Both the position numbers and the translations under genes were made by a program. Below the pieces are notes generated by a model. It saw nothing but the letters and a program-made list of their open reading frames with translations. It was not told the DNA's origin and did not search any database. Below are positions 38,315-46,925 of a DNA stretch of 64,000 nucleotides, in pieces. Source of the stretch: Thermoleophilia bacterium (lineage in GTDB: Bacteria > Actinomycetota > Thermoleophilia > Gaiellales > SKUG01); contig JAOPYQ010000031.1 of NCBI GenBank assembly GCA_025964555.1, forward strand, positions 1 through 64,000, read 5' to 3'. Numbering within the stretch: the stretch's first letter is position 1; the number at the start of each line of letters is the position of its first letter.

Positions 38315-39037
38315 TCATGCCGCCCGTTGGCCTGTAGAACTTGTCGGCGAGCCGGGCCTGAACCCGAGTTCTGCCGCGTAATCGAACACTCGTGCAACGT
38401 AGGTCTGCGTCTCCTCGTACGGAGGCACGCCGCCGTACTGCGCAACTGCGTTGGGTCCTGCGTTGTAGCCCGCGACCACCTTCGTGACGTCGCCGTCGAA
38501 GCGGTCGAGCAGCTGGCGCAGGTACTTGGTGCCGCCGGCGATGTTCTGCCAGGGGTCGGTCGTGTCGGTGACGCCGAGGCCGCGCGCGGTGGCGGGCATG
38601 AGCTGCATGAGCCCGGTGGCGCCGGCGGGCGACTTCACGTCGGATCGGAAGGCGCTCTCGGCCCGTGAGACGGCGATGACGAGCTCGCGCGGCACGCCGA
38701 AGCGCTCCGATGCGGCGTCGACCATCTGCTTCATCTCGGGCGACCAGCCGTTGACCTTGCGCGGGGTCGGGAAGTTCGGAGCCTCGATCGAGGCGGACGG
38801 GCTGCCACCCGTGGCGCGCATGCGGGCGACCGGAACCTGGTTGGTTCCCGCCCCCCACTCGCTGCCCGGAACGGAATCGGAGGTGGAGACGATCTTGCTC
38901 GGACCCTCGGCGAAGCGGCTGCGTGCGGTGGCGAGCACCTGGTCGAAGCCCTCGGCACCGATGGTGCGGACGTTCGACGGCATGCCGAGCCGCTCGCGCA
39001 GCTCGCTCACCCGGCTGATGGCGTCGGCGTAGCTCAT
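38315..39037 (-). CDS. Lytic transglycosylase SLT (flagellar cluster)
   Basis: VPRELVIAVSRAESAFRSDVKSPAGATGLMQLMPATARGLGV...GYNAGPNAVAQYGGVPPYEETQTYV. Confidence 0.9.
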   Translation of the reverse strand: MSYADAISRVSELRERLGMPSNVRTIGAEGFDQVLATARSRFAEGPSKIVSTSDSVPGSEWGAGTNQVPVARMRATGGSPSASIEAPNFPTPRKVNGWSPEMKQMVDAASERFGVPRELVIAVSRAESAFRSDVKSPAGATGLMQLMPATARGLGVTDTTDPWQNIAGGTKYLRQLLDRFDGDVTKVVAGYNAGPNAVAQYGGVPPYEETQTYVARVFDYAAELGFRPGSPTSSTGQRAA

Positions 39038-39480
39038 GCCACTGCCCCCAGTCCGCGGGCGGCGCGCATCGTGGCGATCTCGTCGAGTTCGTTCTGCTCC
39101 TCGCGCTGGGCGGCGAGGCGCCAGGCCTCGCGCTGCTTGTCGTGGAGGCGATCGAGCGCCTCGCGTCGTGCGCGTGCATCGACCAGGCGGGTTCGCACGA
39201 GCTCGACGCCCTTGTCGAACTGCATGAGCTTGATGCCGAGGCTGAAGATCTGCTGGCGGTGCCAGGTGCCGTAGCGCGAGACGTGCGCCATCTCGGCGGC
39301 GGTGCGACCCGGCTCGCGAAGGTACGTGAAGAGGTCCTGCTCGGCGTCGCGCGATGCGATCAGGTCCTGGAGCACGGCGTTGCGCTCCCGCATGACACGG
39401 GCGAGCTCGACCTGCACGGCCTCTTCCTGCTGCTTGCGCAGCTTGCGGACGGCCTCCAGCTTGAATACGAAGCGTTGCAT
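39034..39480 (-). CDS. fliJ: Flagellar export chaperone FliJ
   Basis: MQRFVFKLEAVRKLRKQQEEAVQVELARVMRERNAVLQDL; coiled coil between fliI and fliK. Confidence 0.85.
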   Translation of the reverse strand: MQRFVFKLEAVRKLRKQQEEAVQVELARVMRERNAVLQDLIASRDAEQDLFTYLREPGRTAAEMAHVSRYGTWHRQQIFSLGIKLMQFDKGVELVRTRLVDARARREALDRLHDKQREAWRLAAQREEQNELDEIATMRAARGLGAVA

Positions 39481-39490
39481 CTCGGAACGC

Positions 39491-39548
39491 GCATCGGACC
39501 GTCGAAACACGTGCTTGAACCTGCCAGAGCGAGCACGGCGCATTGCAA
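39491..39548 (-). promoter_or_regulatory. Flagellar-type promoter of fliJ: TTGCAA-N11-CGCTC-N7-TTCAAG-N15-TCCGATGC
   Basis: Direct match; 10 nt from octamer to ATG. Confidence 0.75.
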
Positions 39549-39676
39549 ACGCGACTCGCGTGATCGCACCACTCCTCCGTCATGTGTGTCCGTCTGGATT
39601 TGAGGGGTGAACCCGAACGCACGCACATGTCTTGGTCGTCTGCGATCGGTCGAGGCTTCTCCAATCGGTTCAGGCT

Positions 39677-39717
39677 TCTCGCGCGCGCGTGCGCGCTCGT
39701 GCGCGCGCGCGCGAGAG
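39677..39717. repeat. Alternating CG inverted repeat
   Basis: TTCTCGCGCGCGCGTGCGCGCTCGTGCGCGCGCGCGCGAGA. Confidence 0.9.
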
Positions 39718-39774
39718 GTAACGATCGTGACGGGGCGCGGTCGAGAACCGATGCGGCTCCTCGAACCCACGTGT

Positions 39775-39862
39775 GACCACGGTTCGCGAGGTCGCATCGA
39801 GTGACGCGATGCAGCGGTGCGACAGCACTCGTCGAACCGGCGCAGGACCACGGTTCGCGAGG
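39775..39862. repeat. 17-bp direct repeat GACCACGGTTCGCGAGG (39775-39791 and 39846-39862)
   Basis: Exact repeat in the fliJ/40079 intergenic region. Confidence 0.9.
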
Positions 39863-39933
39863 AAACGTCGCGTCGGACGGGTGCTTCGCGGGGCGCGAGC
39901 GCACGGAAAGCACGTCGCGACGTGGGTCGGCCG

Positions 39934-39948
39934 TAACTTAGGTAGTTC
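39934..39948 (+). promoter_or_regulatory. 15-bp motif TAACTTAGGTAGTTC upstream of 40079 gene
   Basis: Exact match to 9823-9837. Confidence 0.55.
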
Positions 39949-40078
39949 GTCCTAGTACCGAGGGCCGCGACCGGTCGTACAACCGTGTCATGGCGGCATG
40001 CCGACCGCCTGTCCCGTGCATCGGGAGCCGTTCGCCGACGGTGATGCACGAGACGACTTGCTTTGGGGGAAACACGCC

Positions 40079-43000
40079 ATGAGCGTCTCATCTACGCCGA
40101 CCACGTCGAACGCCGCCGCATCGGACCGCCTCTCGCGGGCCATCTCCGCTGCGAAGCCATCGACGCCCGCTGCCGCCGCACCGTCGCCAGCGACGAAGCC
40201 GTCCGGCGCGAAGGCGGCTCCCGATGCCGCCGCGCCGCTCACGCCCGAGGACCTGGTCGCTCCGGCGTCGCGCACCACGACGAGCTCCTCGTCGCGCGCC
40301 ATCTCGGCGACGGGCACCTCCTCCACGCCGATCCTCGACGCCATCCGCGCGGCGGCGGCAACGAAGTCCACGACGGGCGCCGGCTCCACCACCGGCACCG
40401 GCCGCGGCGCGAAGGCAGCACCCGAGTCGGCGGCCGCTGGCGCATCCCAGGTGATGGGCGCCGGCCAGCCCGGCACGGTCGCCGCAGCAGCTCCCGACTC
40501 CGCGCCCGAGCCGATCCCGACCGGCTCCGACACGGGCGGCGACCCGGCGCTCGCGACAGATCCCACGGTGATGCCCGAGCGCACCGTCCAGCCGATCGCG
40601 GGCACGGGCGCATGGACCACGGAATGGCAGCGTCGCTTCGAGAAGCTCCAGCTCGCACCCGCTGACGTGGCGTTCCTCGCACAGGCCAACTACTCGGACG
40701 CCGAGCTCACCGACATCGCGAACCAGCTCGGCGAGGTGGACGTGCTCGATCCCGCTGCCGCCAACCAGCAGATCGAGGGGCCCACGCCCAACGTCGACGC
40801 CGGCAGCGTGTCGTCCGCCGATGGTCCACTTCCGGAGGACGTCGTCCCCCAGGGCCAGCCTGGCTCGGCGACCGGGAGCGCATGGACCCCCCAGTGGGAG
40901 CAGCGCTTCGGCGACGTGATGACGCGCATGGGCATGTCGGAGACCGAGATCGCCGCGCAGCTCAAGGGCGTCCAGTCGCAGCCGACCACTGAGGCGCAGC
41001 TGTCCGAGGCGTACCGCCAGATGGAGCAGTCGATCGGAGCGTTCTCACCCGAGTGGCGCGACAAGTTCACGAAGGTGATGACCGACCTCAAGACCCCGAA
41101 GGCGGAGCAGGAGCAGGTCCTGCAGCAGCTCGCCGGGAGCGGCATGGACGAGTCCAAGCTGACCGAGGCGTACACGCAGATGCAGAACTCGCTGCCGGCG
41201 TGGAACACCGAGTGGGAAGACAAGTTCAAGTCCCTCGCGATCCCCGATGAGATGCTCAAGCAGCTCAAGGATTCCGGGGCACCGAAGGCCGCGCTCGAGG
41301 CGCAGTTCAAGCAGCTCGTCGACACGAAGATGAAGTACAGGGACGACGGTCGACTCGAGAAGCTCGAGGACGCCGATGCCTCCAACGAGGAGAAGTGGGG
41401 CGTCATGCTCCAGAACACCGAGGGCAAGGACTTCGACAAGGTCGTCGAGCAGATCCCGTCCGCCCACGTGCCGATGTGGAAGCGCGCGCTCAGCTTCGGC
41501 GTCAACCTCATCCCGGGCGTGTACGCGCTGCAGTACATCACCGGCAAGGACTGGGTCACGAGCGAGAAGATCGACCGCTCCAACCCGCTCAACATCGTCG
41601 GCGCCGTTGCCTCTGGCTTCGCCGGGTTCACCGCGGTCCGCAGCGCCGTGCAGGGCATCCAGGGGCTGAGCGCCGCAAGCCGCGCGGCGACCGCCACGAT
41701 GCAGGCCGCGAACGCGAGCAAGGGCATCACCGGCCTGGCGGCATCGGTCGAGTCGCTCGGATCGGCATCGGCGCTCAGCCGCGGCTCGTTCCAGGCGATC
41801 GAGGCTGCTGGTCTCGTCTCGAAGTTCGAGAAGGGCCTCAAGTTCACCGACTACCTCAAGAGCGCGGTGCCGCTCGTCAATCGCTTCGGCGAGGCGGGTC
41901 GCCTGTCGTCGGTCGGTCGCGGCTACTTCCAGGGCATGCAGCTCGCGGCCGGTGCCGCGTCGCTCAAGGCGCTCGAGGGTGGCAAGGTCGGCATCGACGC
42001 CGCCACCAGGTCCACCGTGCTCGGCGAGCTCAAGCAGGGCCGCTCGATCCAGGATGCGATGACGGCCGCCGGCCGCTCCAGCGGCACTGGTGGCGGCTAC
42101 GCCATCAAGGCGCAGGATGTGATTCGCGACTCCTCGCGCTACGGCTTCCTGCAGGGTGGCGCCGGCAAGCTCGCCGAGGGCAACAAGCTCATGCGTGGCA
42201 GCGGCAACTTCCGCTTCAGTCCGTTCAAGAACAGCGCAGCGATCGGCACGACCAACACCGAAGGCGTGTTCGCGCTCGGCCGCAACGTCAACTTCGGCAC
42301 GAACGGTGGTCTCGCACAGGGGCTCGGCGCCATCAAGGGTGCCAACAGCGTGCAGAACGCGGGGCTCTACGCCCAGGCGGCGCAGCGCGCCACCGGTGCG
42401 AACCAGCTCATGAACGCCGGCAACGCGCAGCGCATGGCAGGGCTCAACATCGCCGACGACGTGCAGCGCATCGAGACGATGACCAAGACCGCCGAATGGG
42501 CGGGCAAGCTCGGCGTCACCGGGGGCAGCAAGTTCCGTACGCTGCTCCAGCTCGGCGGCTCCAACCGCACCGCCGCCCGCGTGGCCGGCATGGTCGAGAA
42601 CGGCGGCAACCAGGGCTACCGCGCAGCGCGCATGACGCTCGACACCGCGCAGCGCTTCGGCAACTTCGTCGCAACGCCGCTCGTGGCAGGTGCCGCGTTC
42701 GGCATGACCGGCAAGCAGATGCAGCCGCTGTGGGAGTACTGGAAGAACCGCGACGAGATCCACGCGGAAGAGCAGCAGCAGGCAGGCGTGGCCGACCAGG
42801 AGGCGAAGGACCTCGAGCGCCTCTACGCCGAGCAGCAGGCGGGCGGTGGCACGCCGACCGGCCAGCCGAACCCGGCGGGCGGCGCCGCTCCGGAAGGTGG
42901 CAATGCGCAGGTGCAGGTGCTGGGGGCATCGCCCTCGGGTGGCCAGTACGTGCTCGACCCGAGCGTCGGACTGATCCTCGACACCGCGACCGGCGACCTC

Positions 43001-43267
43001 ATCGATCCGAACACGCAGCAGCTCGTCGGCAACATGAACCAGATGGCGAACGGCGTCGCGGATTCCATGAACGCCAACCCCGCAGCGAACGCGCAGTCGG
43101 GTCCGACAGCGACGACCGGCGCAGGTGGCGAGGCCGGCGTGTTCGTCGACCCGCAGTCCGGCATGTACGTCGATCCGCAGACCGGTCTCAAGGCCGATCC
43201 GAAGACCGGCCAGGTCTACGACGCCCAGAACAACGTCGTCGGCAACATCAACCAGCCGGCCGCGTAG
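40079..43267 (+). CDS. Large ORFan with four W-F repeats; candidate non-Sec exported protein
   Basis: Repeats AWTTEWQRRFEKLQL, AWTPQWEQRFGDVMT, AFSPEWRDKFTKVMT, AWNTEWEDKFKSLAI; C-terminal YVDPQTGLKADPKTGQVYDAQ; no N-terminal signal peptide evident. Confidence 0.8.
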   Translation: MSVSSTPTTSNAAASDRLSRAISAAKPSTPAAAAPSPATKPSGAKAAPDAAAPLTPEDLVAPASRTTTSSSSRAISATGTSSTPILDAIRAAAATKSTTGAGSTTGTGRGAKAAPESAAAGASQVMGAGQPGTVAAAAPDSAPEPIPTGSDTGGDPALATDPTVMPERTVQPIAGTGAWTTEWQRRFEKLQLAPADVAFLAQANYSDAELTDIANQLGEVDVLDPAAANQQIEGPTPNVDAGSVSSADGPLPEDVVPQGQPGSATGSAWTPQWEQRFGDVMTRMGMSETEIAAQLKGVQSQPTTEAQLSEAYRQMEQSIGAFSPEWRDKFTKVMTDLKTPKAEQEQVLQQLAGSGMDESKLTEAYTQMQNSLPAWNTEWEDKFKSLAIPDEMLKQLKDSGAPKAALEAQFKQLVDTKMKYRDDGRLEKLEDADASNEEKWGVMLQNTEGKDFDKVVEQIPSAHVPMWKRALSFGVNLIPGVYALQYITGKDWVTSEKIDRSNPLNIVGAVASGFAGFTAVRSAVQGIQGLSAASRAATATMQAANASKGITGLAASVESLGSASALSRGSFQAIEAAGLVSKFEKGLKFTDYLKSAVPLVNRFGEAGRLSSVGRGYFQGMQLAAGAASLKALEGGKVGIDAATRSTVLGELKQGRSIQDAMTAAGRSSGTGGGYAIKAQDVIRDSSRYGFLQGGAGKLAEGNKLMRGSGNFRFSPFKNSAAIGTTNTEGVFALGRNVNFGTNGGLAQGLGAIKGANSVQNAGLYAQAAQRATGANQLMNAGNAQRMAGLNIADDVQRIETMTKTAEWAGKLGVTGGSKFRTLLQLGGSNRTAARVAGMVENGGNQGYRAARMTLDTAQRFGNFVATPLVAGAAFGMTGKQMQPLWEYWKNRDEIHAEEQQQAGVADQEAKDLERLYAEQQAGGGTPTGQPNPAGGAAPEGGNAQVQVLGASPSGGQYVLDPSVGLILDTATGDLIDPNTQQLVGNMNQMANGVADSMNANPAANAQSGPTATTGAGGEAGVFVDPQSGMYVDPQTGLKADPKTGQVYDAQNNVVGNINQPAA

Positions 43268-43379
43268 GCAGCGCGCGACGGCCGCCGACCTGAACGCGGC
43301 TGCAACGCCAGCGGCCGTGGATCCGAAGTCCCGATAGGAGCCCGTGCGTGGGGATGCGCGTGGGACTGGAGGGACGACC

Positions 43380-44783
43380 ATGTCGACGATCGGCATTCGA
43401 GGAGGCGGTTACGCGCCTCCCACAACTCAATCACCTGTGCAGCAGGTACCGACCACGCCCGCGCCAGCGCCATGGCCCGGACCGGTACCTACGCCGACGG
43501 ACCCGCCGGTCGATCCGACCTGGCCCGGGCCACCCGGCGCGCCGCCGCAGGACGTGCCGTTCCCACCGAATCAGGGTCCGACCGGACCCACCGGCCCGGA
43601 TGCGCCACCGCACCCGCCGACGCTTCCGCCGACGCAGGGACCGACCGGCCCGGATGCGCCGCCGAATCCGCCGACCTTCCCGCCGAGCGGTCCGGACGGG
43701 CCCCCGCCTGGCCCGACCACGCCGCCGCCTGACCCGACCACGCCGCCGCCCGGACCGACCACGCCGCCGCCCGGACCCGGTCCGATCGAGCCGCCGCCCG
43801 GACCTGGACCGGTGGATCCGCCGCAGCCGCCGACCGATCCCACCGAGCCGCCTCCGGTCGACGAGGGATTCAACTGGAAGCCATGGCTCATCGGAGCTGG
43901 CGTGGTGACCGCCGGCGTGCTCGGCGCGCTCGCCATCCACAGCGGCGTCAAGAACGTCCACGCCCTCCAGGCAACCGAGAACGCGTTCGCGTCGGGCACC
44001 ATGCATCAGGGCGGCCTGCAGGCGATCAACGACGCGAAGCTCGGCGCGACCTTCGCGAACGGCATCGGCTTCGGTGACTATGCACGCGTTGCGCTGCCGG
44101 GTGTCAATCGCGTCGGCCTCGGTGGTCGACTGACATCCGTCGCGCGCGGCCACGTGCAGCACAACGAGCTGCTCGCTGCGAGCACCGCGCTGCGGCACGT
44201 CGCGACCGGCGATGGCGTCGCCGTGTTCGAGCCGCTTCGGAAGTCCGTGTTCTCGGACCTGCAGGCAGGGCGCGGCATGGAAGCGATCCTCGGCGACCTG
44301 GATCGATCCGCCTCCGGCGCTCGCCCCGTGTTCGACAACAAGCAGCTGCTGCGCTACTGGAACCAGCAGTCGATCGTCGAGCTGGGCCGCACCTCGGGGG
44401 GCGACCACATCGCCTCCGCGGCACGCGTCACGGTGCCGAATCTCGGCCTCGAGGGCCGCGAGATCGTCGAGACCGGTGGCACAGCCACGATCAACCAGCT
44501 CGTCGCGGGCCGCAATGCCAGCCTCCGCGCGAAGGGCTTGGCCAGCGGCATCGGATCAGTGCAGGCCGCGAACGTGTCCACGCTCCCGCCGGCGCTGCAG
44601 AAGGCAGCGATCGAGGCGTCGGGCGTCGATCCCAGGCTCGTCGAGACGGCCGGGCTGCGCCCCGCCTACGTGCAGCGCTGGCAGGAGCGAGTTGCCGCGG
44701 GCGTCGCGGCCGGGCCCTCCTGGCAGGAGCGCGTCGGTGACGGTGTCGCCGAGCTCGCCGACGTCGCGATCACGGCGAGCTAG
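43380..44783 (+). CDS. Pro-rich ORFan paralogous to the middle of the 40079 protein
   Basis: Pro/Gly-rich N-terminus, TM segment WLIGAGVVTAGVLGALAI, then FANGIGFGDYARVALPGVNRVGLGGRLTSVARGHVQ resembling FEKGLKFTDYLKSAVPLVNRFGEAGRLSSVGRGYFQ. Confidence 0.8.
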   Translation: MSTIGIRGGGYAPPTTQSPVQQVPTTPAPAPWPGPVPTPTDPPVDPTWPGPPGAPPQDVPFPPNQGPTGPTGPDAPPHPPTLPPTQGPTGPDAPPNPPTFPPSGPDGPPPGPTTPPPDPTTPPPGPTTPPPGPGPIEPPPGPGPVDPPQPPTDPTEPPPVDEGFNWKPWLIGAGVVTAGVLGALAIHSGVKNVHALQATENAFASGTMHQGGLQAINDAKLGATFANGIGFGDYARVALPGVNRVGLGGRLTSVARGHVQHNELLAASTALRHVATGDGVAVFEPLRKSVFSDLQAGRGMEAILGDLDRSASGARPVFDNKQLLRYWNQQSIVELGRTSGGDHIASAARVTVPNLGLEGREIVETGGTATINQLVAGRNASLRAKGLASGIGSVQAANVSTLPPALQKAAIEASGVDPRLVETAGLRPAYVQRWQERVAAGVAAGPSWQERVGDGVAELADVAITAS

Positions 44784-45427
44784 GACTGCTGGGCAAGCAG
44801 CTGCTCGTAGTGCTTCGAGCCGAAGTTGATCCAGCGATCCACGCCGACGATGGCGACGAGGTCGGGGTGCGACTTCTGTGCGGTCACGCGCAGCGCGCCG
44901 TGCTTGGCGTCGTCCATCGCGTCCGGCACGAGACGCCCGGGTCGACTCGAGCCCGTCTGCTCCCAGATGCGCTCGGGACCGTAGACGGTGCCGTGCTCGG
45001 GATCGATCGGCAGGTTCGTCACCGGCGGCTCGTCGTCGCCGTAGTGCTGGCCGGGGCCGTACCCCATCACCGGCACGACGATCCACTCGTTCTTGCCGTG
45101 TCCGCGAAGGATCGCGGCTGCGCTCATCTCGGGCATGTCGATGTCGTCGAGCGACGCCTCCACGCGCGCCTTGCCGACCGCGTCGGCGAACGAGCCGACG
45201 ATGCGGTTGCCGACGTGGTTGTAGTCACCGATGCGCGCCGACACCGTCATGTGTTCGTCGCCCTTCACGTACTCCACCACCGCGACTTCGCGATCGAGCC
45301 AGACGCGTTCCTTGAGGTTGCCGCCGTAGCGCGGCGTGTCCACCAGCGGCACCGTCGCGGGGAACGCGGCCGGGCGGACGGGATGCGGGAAGTTCACGGG
45401 AGCGGGCATGCGAACACGGTACGCCAC
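44780..45427 (-). CDS. Hypothetical protein
   Basis: Coherent ORF convergent with 43380 gene; no family recognised. Confidence 0.55.
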   Translation of the reverse strand: MAYRVRMPAPVNFPHPVRPAAFPATVPLVDTPRYGGNLKERVWLDREVAVVEYVKGDEHMTVSARIGDYNHVGNRIVGSFADAVGKARVEASLDDIDMPEMSAAAILRGHGKNEWIVVPVMGYGPGQHYGDDEPPVTNLPIDPEHGTVYGPERIWEQTGSSRPGRLVPDAMDDAKHGALRVTAQKSHPDLVAIVGVDRWINFGSKHYEQLLAQQS

Positions 45428-45526
45428 GATCTCGTGGATGACGGCCGTCGAACCGTCGTCGTGGCCGCCCGGCCAGATCGGGTGTCCCGCCCTGCCCCTT
45501 GCCGGCGATCCCGCCGGAGACCGCGC

Positions 45527-46867
45527 CTAGAAGAAGACGGGCGGCGCGTCACCCATGAGCAGCTCCAGCTGCGCACGTGCCTCGGGCGCGGTCGTGCGCT
45601 CGGTCATCGACTGCTGCAGGAACTGGTCGATGTCGGGCTTCTTCGCGATCGCGTAGTCGACCTTCGGGTCCGAGCCGATCGCGTACGCGCCGATCGAGAC
45701 GAGGTCCTCGCGGTCGCGGTACACGGCGAGCGTCTCGCGGGCGAGGCCGGCCGCGCGGATCTGCTCGGGCGTCAGCAGCTCCGACTGCAGCCGACTGATC
45801 GAGGCGAGCACGTCGATCGCGGGATAGTGGTTGCGGTGCGCGAGCTCGCGCGAGAGGACGACGTGCCCGTCGAGGATGCCGCGCACCGCGTCGGCAATCG
45901 GCTCGTTCATGTCGTCACCTTCGACGAGCACCGTGTAGAGCCCGGTGATCGAGCCCTTGTCGGAGGTCCCGGCGCGCTCGAGCAGGCGTGGCAGCATCGC
46001 GAACACGCTCGGCGTGAATCCGCGCGTGGCGGGCGGCTCGCCGATCGCGAGTCCGATCTCGCGCTGCGCCATCGCGAAGCGAGTGACGCTGTCCATCATG
46101 AGCAGCACGTCCTTGCCGCGGTCGCGGAAGTACTCGGCGATCGAGGTGGCGGCGAACGCAGCGCCGATGCGCTTGACGGCGCTCTCGTTGGAGGCAGCGA
46201 CCACGACGACGGAGCGTCGCATGCCCTCCTCCCCCAGGTCGCGCTCGATGAACTCGAGCACCTCGCGACCGCGCTCGCCGATGAGCGCGATGACGTTGAC
46301 GTCCGCGTTCGTGGCGCGCGCGATCATCCCCATGAGCGAGCTCTTGCCGACACCCGACCCGGCGAACACGCCGAGGCGCTGGCCGCGCCCACACGGGATC
46401 ATCGAATCCATCGCGCGCACGCCCAGGTCGAGCTGCGTGTCGATGCGTCGCCGCGTCATCGGCGGCGGCGGATCGGCGTGCAGCGACACGCGCGCCTCCG
46501 CATCGAGCGGCCCCTTGCCGTCGATCGGCTCGCCGGTCGCATCGACGACGCGACCGAGCAGCTCCACGCCCACAGCCACGCGCACCGGATGGCCGGTCGC
46601 CACGACCTCGTTGCCCGGCGCGACGCCGCGCATCTCCCCGAGCGGCATGAGCAGCGTGCGTCCCTCGCGGAAGCCGACGACCTCGGCCGGGATCGGCTCG
46701 TCGTGGCGCGACACGTGCACGTGACACAGCTCGCCGACCTGCGCCTCGGGCCCCTGCGCCTCGATCACCAGGCCGATGACCTGCACCACGCGACCGTTGA
46801 GTCGGTACGGGTCGACGCGTCCGAGTCGGTCGTGGTAGGTCGAGAGGTCGAGCGGCGGGTCGGCCAT
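45527..46867 (-). CDS. fliI: Flagellum-specific ATPase FliI
   Basis: GRGQRLGVFAGSGVGKSSLMGMIARATNADVNVIALIGERGREVLEFIE; DSVTRFAMAQREIGLAIGEPPATRGFTPSVF. Confidence 0.96.
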   Translation of the reverse strand: MADPPLDLSTYHDRLGRVDPYRLNGRVVQVIGLVIEAQGPEAQVGELCHVHVSRHDEPIPAEVVGFREGRTLLMPLGEMRGVAPGNEVVATGHPVRVAVGVELLGRVVDATGEPIDGKGPLDAEARVSLHADPPPPMTRRRIDTQLDLGVRAMDSMIPCGRGQRLGVFAGSGVGKSSLMGMIARATNADVNVIALIGERGREVLEFIERDLGEEGMRRSVVVVAASNESAVKRIGAAFAATSIAEYFRDRGKDVLLMMDSVTRFAMAQREIGLAIGEPPATRGFTPSVFAMLPRLLERAGTSDKGSITGLYTVLVEGDDMNEPIADAVRGILDGHVVLSRELAHRNHYPAIDVLASISRLQSELLTPEQIRAAGLARETLAVYRDREDLVSIGAYAIGSDPKVDYAIAKKPDIDQFLQQSMTERTTAPEARAQLELLMGDAPPVFF

Positions 46868-46925
46868 GCCCGGAGCATGTACCCCATCCGGCCGATTCCG
46901 GCGCATCCGGGCGGGTCGACGTCGC

